DNA from: Anopheles merus
Lineage: Eukaryota; Arthropoda; Insecta; Diptera; Culicidae
Reading direction: 5' to 3'
Length of the DNA: 64,000 nt
Assembly (NCBI RefSeq): GCF_017562075.2
Contig: NC_054085.1
Span: 27,533,656 to 27,597,655 of the forward strand
Below are positions 21,301 through 32,332 of this stretch, piece after piece (within the stretch, counting starts at the first letter, position 1; each line of letters begins with the position of its first letter). Under the pieces are notes generated by a model. The model saw nothing but the letters and a program-made list of their open reading frames with translations, ran no database searches and was not told the DNA's origin. Both the position numbers and the translations under genes were made by a program.

Positions 21301-23592
21301 TTGTCAAACATTGCTCGAATGTTTGATCCACTTGGATTGATCGCTCCAGTCATCATACGCGCGAAATTGCTAATGCAGGAGTTGTGGCTGCAGAAAATCG
21401 GATGGGACGATCCGGTCCCTGTACACATCTGTAACAAATGGAAATCGGTTACTGACGACTGGAAGGATTTGGAAAGCTTCAAAAGCGAACGGTATGTGCT
21501 CTTACCTAACTCTAAAATACAGTTCCATACATTTGCAGACGCGTCAGAAGTTGCTTATGGTGCCTGCATTTATGCGCGCTGTGAGGACCAGCAGGGACGA
21601 GTACGAGTCAGCCTGCTCGCGTCGAAATCGCGTGTAGCTCCACTAAAACGAGTTACATTACCAAGATTGGAGCTCTGCGCGGCCGTGTTAGGAGCACATC
21701 TTCATCATCGTGTTAGACGCGCTATGGGAATCGACACAACCGAATCGTTTTTCTGGTCGGATTCGACGGTAACGCTAAACTGGATAGCGTCTCCACCCAA
21801 CACCTGGAAAACATTCGTGGCGAATCGTGTTGCTGAGATCCAGAACTATTCGCACCCTCGTCAATGGAAACACATTCCCGGTTCATCGAATCCCGCCGAT
21901 CTGGTGTCTCGAGGGATGTCAGCAGCTGAAATGCTAAAAGGATCGATTTGGAGCTGTGGTCCTGAATGGTTGGCGCTATCCCCCTCCAAATGGCCAATGT
22001 CAAATCCATCACTGACTGCTGAAACGGATATGGAAATTCGTCAGGTGAGTGCTGTAGTTGCAAGTATACAAACCACTCACCATTGGTTCAATTTGTCGTC
22101 GTCCTACACCAAATTGGTACATATAATTGCATACTGCACACGTTTCATACACAACACAAAACACAAGACACGTACACTACAGTCATCACAAGTTACCTCA
22201 GCAGCATTACCGATCACCCCTGAGGCTATAGAAGCAGCTAAAATCGTGCTTTGTAAACTGGCACAAGAGCACGAGTTTTCATCAGAGATCCAACTGCTGA
22301 AAAAGGGAGAAATGGTACGAAAACAATCACCTCTACGGCGATTGAATCCGTTTCTCGACAACGATGGAATATTACGAGTAGGAGGCCGCTTGAAACTTGC
22401 ACAGCTACCGTACCAGTTCAAGCATCCCATCCTGCTTCCCAAAAACCATCAGCTGGCTCATCTCATCGCGGTGCACATACATGAGAAGCTGATGCATGGC
22501 GGGGGAAGACTACTACTTTCCCGGATACGTGAGGAATATTGGCCACTCGATGGACGTCGGCTAGTAAAAAACGTAGTGAGGAATTGCTTTCGTTGCATTC
22601 GTCAGGATCCGCAGCTGACACAACAACAAACTGGTCAACTCCCGTATGAACGCATCACCCCGAGCCGGCCGTTTTCCATAACTGGAGTGGATTATGCCGG
22701 CCCGCTGTATCTGAAACCCGCACACAAGAGAGCCGCTGCCGCTAAATGCTACTTGTGTGTGTTTGTGTGTTTTTCAACGAAGGCAGTGCATTTGGAGCTG
22801 GTGGGCGATCTCTCCACGGCAGGCTTCTTGGCCGCATTACATCGCTTCACATCCCGGCGAGGATTACCATCGGACATATACTCCGATAACGGAAAAAACT
22901 TTGAAGGTGCGGCACACGAACTTAATGAATTGTTTGATATGTTACAGAACGAACAGCACCAAAACGTCATCGCATCCAACTGTTCGGACAGGGGCATAAC
23001 TTGGCACTTTACCCCACCTAAGGCCCCACATTTTGGTGGATTGTGGGAAGCAGCGGTTAAGACGGCCAAACGACATCTCTACAGGCAGCTAGGCAGTTCG
23101 AGGCTGTCTTACGAGGGATACAGCACCATTCTGCAGCAAATAGAAGCGGCAATGAACTCGCGTCCTTTGTTGCCAATGACGGATGACCCCAATGATTTGG
23201 CAGCGCTTACGCCGGCGCACTTCCTGATCGGTTCTTCTATGCATGCTGTCCCGGTTCCCGACTACACACGACTGAAACCATACACGTTAGACGAATTGCA
23301 GAGCTGGCAATTGCTTGTGCAACGCTTTTGGAAGCATTGGACAACCGAATATCTGCAGGAAATGCAGAAGGATAATAAGGTAGTGAATCGTAGCGAAATA
23401 GTACCTGGCAGACTGGTCATCCTTGCGGACGATTCGCTCCCTATCACCCGATGGCCACTTGCTCGCATCATCGATGTACACCCAGGAGAAGATCAGCTTA
23501 CGCGTGTAGTGAAGTTGAAAACGGCAAAAGGAATAGTTACGCGTCCAGTAGCTAAAATTTGCTTGTTGCCTGTTGCGAAGCCTTCCGATTAG
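18361..23592 (+). CDS. BEL/Pao gag-pol polyprotein
   Basis: This 1743-aa polyprotein supplies all functions for copying the element through RNA. Start ATG lies 179 nt after the LTR. In order: a Gag-like region of the DUF1759 type (about 113-260, with LPEFTGDYMQWLTFRDTF); three zinc knuckles, C328-C331-H335-C340, C361-C364-H369-C374 and C380-C383-H387-H392; an aspartic protease with D472-S-A-S (ALLDSAS) in place of the commoner DTG/DSG; reverse transcriptase with D807 and YVDD at 883-886; RNase H with D1060, E1104 and D1134; an integrase zinc finger H1374-H1379-C1409-C1412; the integrase core D1444, D1509, E1563; and a C-terminal DUF5641-like domain (about 1640-1737). No stop or frameshift is present and all catalytic positions I looked for are retained. 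Gag and Pol are in a single frame, as is typical of BEL elements. Confidence 0.97.
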   Translation: MATPPVVLASRRTVLLGILSRYEKFIKDFVPERDQVEVEIRVKRFDKLCADLEAVQQQLEDSADTPEEVSQNATLRESFEDRLILVQSQLQARLPKEQFQNAQSSTGANPLKGIKLPTIALPEFTGDYMQWLTFRDTFECLIHNNMDLPAIQKFHYLRAAVKGEAAQVIESITISAANYDLAWNTLTERYSNEYLLKKRHLQAMFAIPAVQKESVATLHHLVDEFERHTKILQHLGEETNTWGSILEHLLCTKLPIITLRDWEEQASSNNDPSYDSLISFLHRRMRVLETLLVNNCHTSQGNDLAPVRRMTVLRQASFASTSHEMPNCMLCNSAHNLLKCPRFERMDPKERHRFAMTSRLCLNCLRDNHMARDCPSQYKCRYCNAAHHTKLHYAHNSQASTTPQHHAHHNPNFTAPQQHTHNTTSDHTATNNTQRTFAAALQHAPEQVILQTAMINIIDDFGIAHPARALLDSASQPNLISDRLAHRLRLKKSNVNITVIGAGQATKTVRESVQAQIVSRSSSFTVNTELLIVDNLIANLPTRDIDISDWKIPPGFALADPLFNKAAPVDLILGARHYHTFFENATQFRPAPHQPVMIDSVFGWVMTGPTGSDNSSPKTDPTASYTIVCMASLEDSLQRFWQLENLTMNDGYSPDERHCESFYKHTTKRDDSGRYIVRLPKQPDFDAKLGLSRPQAIRRFELLERRLERDPALREAYQDFMKEYLALGHMSPISTDCDDTAAYYLPHHPVFKASSTTTKVRVVFDGSAKTSTGFSLNETLRVGPIVQDELIDIILRFRTYKIAVVADIAKMYRQIVLHPDDRRLVRIFFRFSPQSPIELYELNTVTYGLSPSSFLATRTLLQLAEDEGADFPLASPALRHNFYVDDFIGGANSVSEARELRQQLSELLSKGGFELRKWTSNCLGVLSGLPAEHIGTQSSLQFVPNETVKALGIAWKPELDVLCFESTAIMETANLTMRSILSNIARMFDPLGLIAPVIIRAKLLMQELWLQKIGWDDPVPVHICNKWKSVTDDWKDLESFKSERYVLLPNSKIQFHTFADASEVAYGACIYARCEDQQGRVRVSLLASKSRVAPLKRVTLPRLELCAAVLGAHLHHRVRRAMGIDTTESFFWSDSTVTLNWIASPPNTWKTFVANRVAEIQNYSHPRQWKHIPGSSNPADLVSRGMSAAEMLKGSIWSCGPEWLALSPSKWPMSNPSLTAETDMEIRQVSAVVASIQTTHHWFNLSSSYTKLVHIIAYCTRFIHNTKHKTRTLQSSQVTSAALPITPEAIEAAKIVLCKLAQEHEFSSEIQLLKKGEMVRKQSPLRRLNPFLDNDGILRVGGRLKLAQLPYQFKHPILLPKNHQLAHLIAVHIHEKLMHGGGRLLLSRIREEYWPLDGRRLVKNVVRNCFRCIRQDPQLTQQQTGQLPYERITPSRPFSITGVDYAGPLYLKPAHKRAAAAKCYLCVFVCFSTKAVHLELVGDLSTAGFLAALHRFTSRRGLPSDIYSDNGKNFEGAAHELNELFDMLQNEQHQNVIASNCSDRGITWHFTPPKAPHFGGLWEAAVKTAKRHLYRQLGSSRLSYEGYSTILQQIEAAMNSRPLLPMTDDPNDLAALTPAHFLIGSSMHAVPVPDYTRLKPYTLDELQSWQLLVQRFWKHWTTEYLQEMQKDNKVVNRSEIVPGRLVILADDSLPITRWPLARIIDVHPGEDQLTRVVKLKTAKGIVTRPVAKICLLPVAKPSD

Positions 23593-23632
23593 CAGCACGT
23601 GTAGTTTGTTTTTGTTCATGACATTCTGTCAT

Positions 23633-23641
23633 GGGGGGGAG
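23633..23641 (+). promoter_or_regulatory. Polypurine tract
   Basis: GGGGGGGAG ends two bases before the 3' LTR and is the expected plus-strand primer for reverse transcription. Confidence 0.85.
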
Positions 23642-23643
23642 TA

Positions 23644-23885
23644 TGTTGACGCTTCGCTTGGATGTCAAATGATAACTTGACGAAAGTGAGTTTCGTCAAG
23701 TGAGAATGAGCACGGTAGGAAATGATGAGTAGCGGGTGAGTTGCCACTCGCGTGAGTGGCAATCATAGAAAAATTATAAATAGGGCAACATAATGAATAC
23801 ACTTTCTCTTGCACTTTGGAAATTCAACACACAGCGGTAAATATTCAGCCCACGCAAAATCATCCGAAACATACGCGATTGTTCA
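23644..23885 (+). repeat. 3' LTR
   Basis: Identical at all 242 positions to the 5' LTR by direct comparison, including both stem-loops and the TATA box (here about 23775-23782). Confidence 0.97.
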
Positions 23886-23890
23886 GTTAG
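23886..23890. repeat. Target-site duplication, right copy
   Basis: GTTAG directly after the 3' LTR, matching 17935-17939. Confidence 0.93.
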
Positions 23891-24649
23891 TATCAATGAC
23901 TTATTTGATAGCATATTAACAGCGGAATTTTCTGAAAAGCATGCATTCAGTATGGTAGAAAGAATGGATTGGAGATAGTTGAAGATAAATTATACATTTG
24001 CACGGAACTAAATACCTTTATAATATACAAAATTGAGCGTACGTATAGATTTTCAACTGCCTGGTCGCAAGATACTTGGTCGCAAGATACTTGGTCGCAA
24101 AACTCACTGACGCAAATCGATACAAACCATATACTATTGATCCTTCTTTAAATTGTTATAATTGAACATAGATTTGAAAATTACACATTACACTTGTGTT
24201 GTGATGAGAAACATTCGCTTTAGATTCTGAGCTAAGCTGACCGGACGTGTCATCCAGTCGATCAATAGACTAGAAGAATTAATTTCAATTACTATCAGTT
24301 GTTTACATTGTATAGCAGTTTTCGAATAGCTATCTATATGGGTATAATATATAGGTGGGCTTATTCCAAGGTGTATGTTTTTAGAAGGTTATTTTTTATC
24401 GCTTCTGCTTCTTAATGAAGATTTTAAAAGTATTTTGAGTATTCGTCAAGCCTGCAGAAAACTTGTTTGAACAAAAATTTTCACCCATCGTGTCAAAAAG
24501 TGATATTCAAATTTGGTTATCAAAACCATACTATGAGACCACCTGGACTACATACACTTTGATTCTAGATTCCACCACGTGATCTCTTTAATCCACCTTG
24601 GGATAAATGTAAACACCACCTTGTTTTCGCCATTTTTCGAGCAGGTACT
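23891..24649. other. AT-rich non-coding flank of the BEL element
   Basis: No gene is seen. It contains a 15-bp tandem repeat at 24062-24104. A segment with two CCACCTTG words (24594-24624) leads into the MITE-like repeat that follows and may belong to it. Confidence 0.5.
24062..24104. repeat. 15-bp tandem repeat, 2.9 copies
   Basis: TGGTCGCAAGATACT occurs at 24062-24076 and 24077-24091, with a partial third copy to 24104. The copies are perfect, suggesting recent slippage. Confidence 0.95.
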
Positions 24650-24790
24650 CGAATCTAATTCTAGCTTTGTGGCTAGAATAATCTAGACTGAAAAATTGCA
24701 GGCTAGTTTTGTGTGTGGTTTTGTATGGAGTGTTTACATGATTTCAGCCTCCAACTGTCAAACTCCATACAAAAAGCTGACTAGAATCGT
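24650..24790 (-). mobile_element. MITE-like dispersed repeat, copy 1
   Basis: Read on the minus strand, the sequence from ACGATTCTAGTCAGC through TATGGAGTTTGACAGTTGG, AAATCATGTAAACACTCC and AAACCACACACAAAACTA is shared with 52247-52380 on the plus strand at roughly three quarters identity by eye. It has no coding capacity. Imperfect inverted words around TTTTGTATGGAG occur within it, plus a local palindrome ATTCTAGC/GCTAGAAT at its left side. A non-autonomous DNA element is the simplest reading. True ends and target duplications were not resolved. Confidence 0.55.
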
Positions 24791-25530
24791 GAAGGCCCCC
24801 ATTGGTTGCTTTGTGTACGTTCGGCAAACATTTTACAATGTTTAATTGGGATTTTTTTAAGCTAACTGTGTTAAAAAAACGCAAACAATAACGTACATAT
24901 TAATTCGCTTATCGAAGAAAAACAAAAAAGGTTACAATCAATGTTACAACCATATGCCCAAATCTAGTGTCTAGATCCTTCCATACATTAGGCAGCCCGT
25001 TACAACCATCATGTGTTGTATAAATGATGCAAAAGAGTTGAAAGCCATCCGTTAATAGAAGGATCCTTGAAGCGAAATATGTTGCACAGAGATAATAATA
25101 GAAAGGGAGAAAAACAGACAGTAAGAGAGGGAGAGTCAACTTAAAAAAAGTCACCATCATCATCATCATCACCGTCGTCGACGTCAACATGTTGTGTAGC
25201 CTGTCGTGTTATTCTACTCACCGTGCACCTCATCCCAGCCACATTAGATCATCACACTCACGGTAAAGCACGGACAAAACATGTTTGTCTGATTCGTTTC
25301 CCTACTCAGAGAAAGGATGTGTAGTGGCGTGCAAAATGGAAAACGAGACACACTGCCCGTGACATGTCGAACCCGGCCGAACAGTGGGCAAGGGAAAATG
25401 AAAAGAAAGAAAAGAAGAGGAAGCAAAAATGCCCCAAAAATTCCTCACCGAGGCTTGTTTTTGACTTTTGTGATAAATGGTGCACCGATGACTAGGTTGG
25501 AAAATGGAAATGTGCACCAAACGAAAACGA

Positions 25531-25582
<52 letters not shown>

Positions 25583-27671
25583 TAGAGTATGAAAAGGAAA
25601 GAACGGCAGTTGAAAAAAAACCCTCACGAAGCGTTTTCATAATTTAGATAATCGGTCGAATTTGCTGCCCAACCGGCAATCCATCCATCCGACGTGAAAA
25701 GGTTTGGAGATTTTGTGTCTGTTTTTTTTTTATGTTACATTTAAAACCCAACCAACAGTTCATGCAAACGTATCCTCCCTGTAAACGCTGTAGAGACTGG
25801 AGCTGAGGGCATCCTGCTCTAAACGCTGCCACCGCTTACTGTGCTACCTCGGCACCAAGACTGATGGAGCGCAATCGAGTTTGCACCCACCACCGTCAGT
25901 GTAATGGAACGCTTTTCCACAAGTCAACTGTGGATGGATGGCATGGATCGTTCGTGTTTTTTTTGCCATTTGTTGGTTTGGAATGCTTGTGTAATAGCTG
26001 TGCTGCGTTACATTCTCCCGAGAGGGCTTAAGAGTGCTCGTAGTCAAAAAACGGCGCGGTCCGTTGAAAAACGAGCCACCCAGCCCCCGGGTCCGTTCGC
26101 TATCCTTCCGGATTAGCGTGAAGGCTGCGTCGACTACGAGCTGCAGCATACTTGCGTGTAAAAGCGAGCGATTTTTCGCCCCCTCTACATCCCATTCCGC
26201 TTTCAAACCCATCAAATGTAAGCCTTTGCTAAATGATTATGGTTATCCTTTGGGTGGCAAGGGGTGGGAAAAAATGGCACAGAAAAATAACAAAAAAGAA
26301 AAACATACGAAGGCTTTGAAAACGATGGTAAATGTGTGCTCAAGCTTCATCAACGCGTCAGTAGCGAGGGATATGATAACCAGAAGTGGGTGGAAAAAAT
26401 GAACGAAAACACACACACCAATCTCCTGTAGCTATTGTAAAATGCTGCACAGTAATGCTGCCCGCTGCCGCGGCAGCTTAGGGGTTGAAAAATTCTCTTC
26501 ATCTTCATACACGCAGAGAGCAGTAGCGCTCCAAACCGTTTGCATTTGCATTTTGCAATCCGCGTTGTGAAAGGAAACGCAACTAAATAAAAATCATCCT
26601 CCGTATGTCACGTTCGAACGCGTGCGGAGCTGGGCGGTGTTTGCTTTTTCGCATTACTGCTACTGTTCTCACTGTGCTTGTGCAGTTTGGTTTGTTTTTT
26701 TTTTGTTTGCCCAGCTCACTACACTTGAGATGCACTCCGTGCTGCTAGTTAGTTAGCGGGGAAAAATGGCACCGAAGGATAACGCGCGTACTCTGTGCAA
26801 ATACATGCACTCAATGCAGACGTTGCTTTATTACGTGCGTAATGGAGAAGGAAGCACCATAAAGCGAGCTGCCTGTCTGGTCGGAGAGTAATCACTGCTG
26901 GGTTCAGCTATATTAACGTTGGAGAGAGGATATTAGCTTTTTTGTGATCTTTATTTTATGAATCTTAATACATCGAAATAACTAAATGCTTACCAAAAAG
27001 TTATTAAAAGTTATTTTTCAACTTTTCTATGGCAAAAGGATCACTTGCTCTTTATGGTTCACGTGATGCTTAACTATCCTTGATGATGATCGCAGAAAAT
27101 GTTTCTAGCCTTCTGTCAATGGTGCATATTTCTCGTGCCTAAATCAAACCATTGACAGCTCTAAAAGCAATTCCAGTATGTCAAAGATAAAGTTAAAGAA
27201 TGGAACGAACATGGTGCTTCTGAAGTCCATAATTTTTATCGTGGATATATGGTTGCAGAATTGGTATAAAAATCTAGTTTTCAGCTAGTTTTCATTCGAA
27301 AGGAATCTCTGATACTCTTAGAATTCTTGAAGAATTAGCCTTGATCTAGTGATTTGGAGGACATCCCTCCATCTAAACCTATTCTTCAGTGTTAGGCGAT
27401 ATCTTCAGAGTTTCAATTGGAAATCCTATCAGATTCCAATTGCGCGTATCATATAAGGGGACTTCCTTTCACAAAAAGTTCACTTTTGAACGAGTAAAGA
27501 AAGTGTCCCAAAATTATGAAAATCCTGTAATCAATAACATACGTTTCCTGTAGTATTGCACTATCGTTTGCATAAAAAAAGGATTATTTTCGATAAACTG
27601 TAGACAAAAAATAAAGGAAAATAATTTCCCTCCATGAACATCCTTTGAAAGGTAAATATTTAAGATTACTT
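24791..27671. other. Non-coding DNA
   Basis: 25000-26900 is GC-richer, with a CAT/ATC-rich patch near 25155 and the (AG)n run. 26930-27670 is AT-rich. The minus-strand ORF 25844-26215 looks the most protein-like but matches no family I know and is overlapped by plus-strand ORFs. No gene supported. Confidence 0.5.
25534..25574. repeat. (AG)n microsatellite
   Basis: About 20 uninterrupted AG units, continuing imperfectly to about 25587. Confidence 0.95.
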
Positions 27672-27930
27672 GTACAAATACAACTACGACCTTGCGAGCC
27701 TTTGTCAGTTATCCGGAATTTGCTCTGAGGCGGACGAAGACGTGCGTGCAGGCATATTTTTAAGACCTGTCTCGATTTTTATCAATTCCTTCTCAATTTT
27801 CGCGACAAAATTGTTGGAGTACAGATTATGTATCATATTGGTCTACAAAATTTCGATGGGACGTGGCTGGGGATATTGGTTCGTGTACAAGGGTGCCATA
27901 CAAGGGTGCATATCTCATCTATTCAAAAAA
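27672..27930 (-). repeat. Diverged coding-like repeat, copy 1
   Basis: It aligns with 36066-36320 at about two thirds identity by eye, in the same orientation. Shared words include TTGCGAGC, GACGAAGAC.TGCGTG, CGATGGGAC and GTGCCATA/ATGCCATA. On the minus strand both copies give a related peptide with a shared TNMI..LYSN.FV core, but each has in-frame stops. A GTAA near the 3' end of the similarity in both copies could be an old splice donor. Most likely it is a decayed transposon or pseudogene fragment; I do not recognise the parent. Confidence 0.5.
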
Positions 27931-30900
27931 TAGCTTAACCATGAGCAATCTTTACCATTTATGCCATATTAAATTTGAACCATTCTGATATAATAAAATC
28001 TGAAATTGCAAAAGTCCATACCACCACATTGTTTATAATGGCAAACACGGATAAAACAACTAGAACAATTTATCACTTACCGGCGCACATCGAAGCAGGT
28101 CCCTTCCTCACCTCGCTTCAGCGATACAGCTTTGGTCTGCTAATAGAAATTTACCAGCAGTGTGCGTAACCTTCCCAGGGCAATAAACACATTCACCACG
28201 CGCCCCGTCAAACCACCATTTCCCGACAGTGAAGCTTTCGCGGTAAGGAAAAAATATGTTTTTATCTCCAAAACAACGGTAACCTTGTGCCGAAGAAGCA
28301 CAGACGTGTGCGGCTCAGCACCACGAATTGAAGTCGTAAACAACTGGGAATCGCACATTATTCGAACGATTTCTGGACGTTTTCAGTAGTAGCAGTAGTT
28401 GTTTTTCTCTCTCCTTCCGTCCATTCATCGAATGCAGTGAAGCTACCAGGGCTAGGCGGGTCGAAATGGGACCGGCGGAAGCAAACAAACAACTCCGGAA
28501 TCGGATTTTCGGTTAAGATTGGAACCTTGGCAAGCAAACATCCCCTTAAACGATTGATTTGTTTGAAATAAAAATTGTGTGAAATCGAAAACGGGCGTAC
28601 TAGAGCGTGAGAGAGGGCGCTGGAGGCAGACAGGAGTCAGAGGAAGCGGAGTTAAACGAATGAGCCTCCTTCCAATCGGCTATCAGTTTGTTTTCGACCG
28701 AGTACGATGGACACGCTGGAACGGTGGCGCATAGATTCCAGGGGGGGGAGAGCCGTTGTTTACGAGTTCCATTTGCTGCTGCTGCTGTTGCTGATCGATC
28801 GTACCGTGGCCTTGCGCGGTAGCGGTGGCTAAGATGGGATTTCGAGCGTTGTCAACATGACCGCCCGTCGTGCCTTCCTTCCCGCAAACCACTTCCAACT
28901 CTACCCAATCGGGACAGGGGGCCGATACTTTCAACACCCACCACCACCTTTCCCAGCCAGAACCCTTTTCCGCGCGTGCTGACGGTTTCGAATGGTGTTG
29001 AAAATCACACCTTTGCTATTGGCCGGGGTGGAAGCGTTGAACGATCTGGATGATATCGGGCTATCAGGCTTGCGGTGGTTATTTTTTTTACCTGAACCAA
29101 GGAAACTTTGGCAAGTGTGGATAGGGAGAGCATAGTAAAGGAAGAGGAGGAACCATTATTTTCCACGATTAGCTTGCTTCAAGGCAACAGGTTTCAGGTT
29201 TCCCGCGATAGTGTTTTGGTTTGGCAAATCGGTTTGTGGAACTGCGTTTATCGGTATTCTGGCACACGATATTTACGCCGTTTTGGTTATTGGTGGGATA
29301 GTAACATCGTTTTCTCGAAACTTATCATAATTTCCACAACAATGAGTTTCTTGGAAGATTCTTGTTGGATCTACGCTACCTGCTACTAACATTATAATAT
29401 TGATACTTATTGGCAGGCAATTTGTTAAACTATTGTGTGCTGTTCCTTAAATTGTTTCAAATCATTATTATCAACTGACACATCTGCATATGCCAGCTAG
29501 CCTTACTAGAAGAGAACAGATACGATTGGAAAAGCATCACGTCCAATCCTAATTCAGGGATCGGAAGATGTGCAAATTCAAAACCCTTGGGGAAGAATGA
29601 TATTAGATTGGAATCGGGACACGGTTAAATATTACACCTGTGGCTCAGATTGAGATGGATCGGGCGCGCTGTCAGTCATCGAAATAGAGACTAGAGCTAG
29701 TGGATGGAATTGGATCTTAAACTTACACAACAAGCAATCAATTTTTGCGAAGAAAAAATCCAAAAAATAATGAATACAAAGAGAGTCTGAGATTGAAACT
29801 GGGAACGAAATTTAATAATTGTAAAGAAAACGGAATTAATAGAGCTTGCATGACTCAAAAATTCACTTAAAATCAGCAATACATTGTTTTGGACAGATCT
29901 AAAAGCAAATCAATTTTGTTTACATTGTTCATTGCAAATTTAATTCGATTGGCTGTTTGATACGTCTTCAAGAATTGTAGAAATAATATAAGTTGTTCCT
30001 GACTTCATGCATTTACAGGAAAAGCGATATTCCTTTATGCTATTGACATTATCACAAATATTTAAGAATAACTTGCAATATCATTAATTATTAAAATATA
30101 TACGGTTACTTTCATGCGAATATTTAGGAATTTTTTGTTCTTTTTTGATGTCCAGGATCAACACAGTTTGTGAAGCAACTACGTTACTAGCACAGTACAA
30201 CAAATTCACCAACAGTTCAACAGCTGATTAAATATTCAACAATGCTGACTACTAGGCCCTATACATTGAGGTTCATGTCCAGAAATGATAACCGTTCAAT
30301 GATAATTATAGGAGAATGGAACACGTTCTCACGAGATCCACCGAAAAACGAGCACATTCACATCCATTTACCGGTGCCGGATTGGTCCAGATGGTAGGGA
30401 AAATTTCCAACGATAATTCATGATAATTGATAACAAATCACCTCTAAACACGGCCTCATTAGCATCGAACCTACACCTTCCATTCGGTGGCCGATATCTC
30501 GACGGTAAATATTCACCCTACACCATTTGTGTGGAAATCCCGTGCTCTCGCGAGTCACGTTCGGTACTGAAAACAAGATGATGCAATGTGCGCTTTTTGA
30601 TCCTTGGAATAAAAATGAAACCAGTCAACAGCCAGCAAAGATGTGCAATATTTGTTTTGAAATTGATTCACCCTTGGGGTGGAAATACCTGTACTCTCAC
30701 TAATTGCTAAATCATCCGATTAGCAGACAGGTAAAGTCAGTAGTGTGTATTGTATTTTTAGAACAAGGTAACAAATTAGCACATGAGTGACAGATACGCG
30801 CAACAACCCGTACTCGGCATCATAAAAGTATCATTTTCAGTGTTTTCCCGCAATTTAATATTTAGACACATGGCAACAAATATGTCCACGTCCGTGTTGT

Positions 30901-32214
30901 TTTTTTTTTAAGGAAAATTATCATCATCACCCGGACCCTCAATCCATCCAGTAGATTAAATCTTTCATCTTACCATGCTCTTTCGATTCGTTATGGCTGC
31001 TTCACGTTTGAGTCGTGATGTCACAAATTGTGGCAATAGAGAAGCAACAAAAAACGGAACGAACTAACTATTCCTCTTTTTTTTCGCATCGTCGTGTTGT
31101 TGTTGTGTGCTGTGTTGAAAATTGGTACGCTAATTAACATTGGCAAGATGTCAACGCAAATGGTGCTGCTGCTGCTGCTACGGAGGAGAAGGTTGGACCA
31201 TTTGGACGCACATCTGCCAACTGGTAGATCCTCAAACCTAGAGCAAAAAGAAAGATTTCGCTAGCTATTGCTTAGCATTGGGGAGTATTGTGGGAGGTAG
31301 AAATAATACATAAATGCAAAATAGCAACTCCCACCGCTACCATTCAACCTGCACCAACCACACACATGACGAACGTTGCTCTGACGCTCAGTGTGTGCTC
31401 CCATCGTTACCCCCAGCTAATGCTAATAAATGCTATTTCCTGATGCTTACCCATTGCGGTTTTATCCCCGAGGCTATTAATCAGATAATGAAATGCTAAA
31501 TGTGAAGATGTTGCTCTGTTTTTATTGCTTGGATGGGACAGCTCCGTGCCTCATCTAATTGGCAGATAAAGGGAAAAGATGAGTTGATTTATTTTTGATC
31601 GCTATTTAAAGAACGTTCGTTCGTGTCCGTCATTATGCTTTTTTTGCCATTCTAAACGTTTTGATGTTAAAGGATGGACATCCAAATGGATGAAGAATGT
31701 TTTCAAAATGAATCACTTTGTACCTAAAAGGATACAACCATTTTTCATTAAGTTAATTTTATAAAAGTTGAGTTTTAAGATAATCACATATGGACTATTT
31801 AGCATGATCCTAGTTTATAAAGATACATGAGATAAATGTTGGTAAGTTTATATTTCTGTTGCAAGCCGATAATGCTATTTCCATTTATTTTTCAAATCAG
31901 ATAAGAACCTTATGTGGAAACTGTATTGAATATGCTTTTAATGTCATTGCTCTCCATTGGTTTATAAGACAATCTACATCGTAATGGGAATTTTTAATAT
32001 GCATATAAACTTTTGAGGTACTTTACGAAAACTTCTCTCAAATTAATTTTTCGTATAAACTAACTTACGCTATCAAACACACTAAGAACAAGCCTCAACT
32101 TACACAAAAACCACAAACAATTGATCATTAAATCTAATAAATAGAATACACTGTCTAGGCGTCATCCATCAATTACGTAACACTGTTAGAGGTATTCCCT
32201 CGTCAAACGTCAAA
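27931..32214. other. Non-coding DNA
   Basis: 28080-29100 is GC-richer; a minus-strand ORF at 28683-28937 with a seven-Gln run has no recognisable start context or splice site and was not called. 29400-30100 and 31600-32200 are AT-rich. No gene supported. Confidence 0.5.
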
Positions 32215-32332
32215 CGTTGCGGCCGAGTAGTCAAGTCTTTGCTACGAAGAGATGATTCTTGTGAGGCTTGAACCCATGACGGATATGTTTTTAAGCCGTA
32301 CGAGTTGGCTACTGTACCACGGGATCCGTTCT
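32215..32332 (-). mobile_element. Decayed SINE fragment, second body type
   Basis: On the minus strand the head is recognisable: GTGGTACAGTAGCCAACTCGTACGGC, then CCGTCATGGGTTCAAGCC (box B). The following part resembles the body beside the head in 14524-14706 (AGTCAA.. followed by ATTCTTG.) and not the SINE200-like body. It lacks the tail and is clearly more diverged than the other copies, so it is older. The adjacent CATCAATTACGTAACACT (32168 on) is a motif I associate with other mosquito repeats. Confidence 0.6.

Larger units (their letters stand above)
17940..23885 (+). mobile_element. Complete BEL/Pao LTR retrotransposon
   Basis: The 5946-bp element consists of identical 242-bp LTRs beginning TGTTGAC and ending TTGTTCA, a primer-binding region abutting the 5' LTR, one gag-pol ORF of 1743 aa, and a G-rich polypurine tract near the 3' LTR. 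The domain order protease, RT, RNase H, integrase and the protein signatures assign it to BEL/Pao. There is no second ORF for an envelope between 23592 and the 3' LTR, as is usual for most of the group. Identical LTRs, an intact target duplication and an unbroken ORF point to a recent insertion. I did not assign a named family. Confidence 0.97.

Noticed and set aside
18890..23619. Many ORFs opposite or out of frame with the BEL polyprotein
   Set aside because: Shadows of the gag-pol ORF with no independent features.
25844..26215. 123-aa minus-strand ORF
   Set aside because: Fairly protein-like N-terminal half, but no known domain and overlapped by plus-strand ORFs; probably chance in a GC-richer block.
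28683..28937. Minus-strand ORF with a seven-Gln run and a Pro-rich end
   Set aside because: It looks somewhat protein-like but has no good acceptor or start upstream and no recognisable domain.
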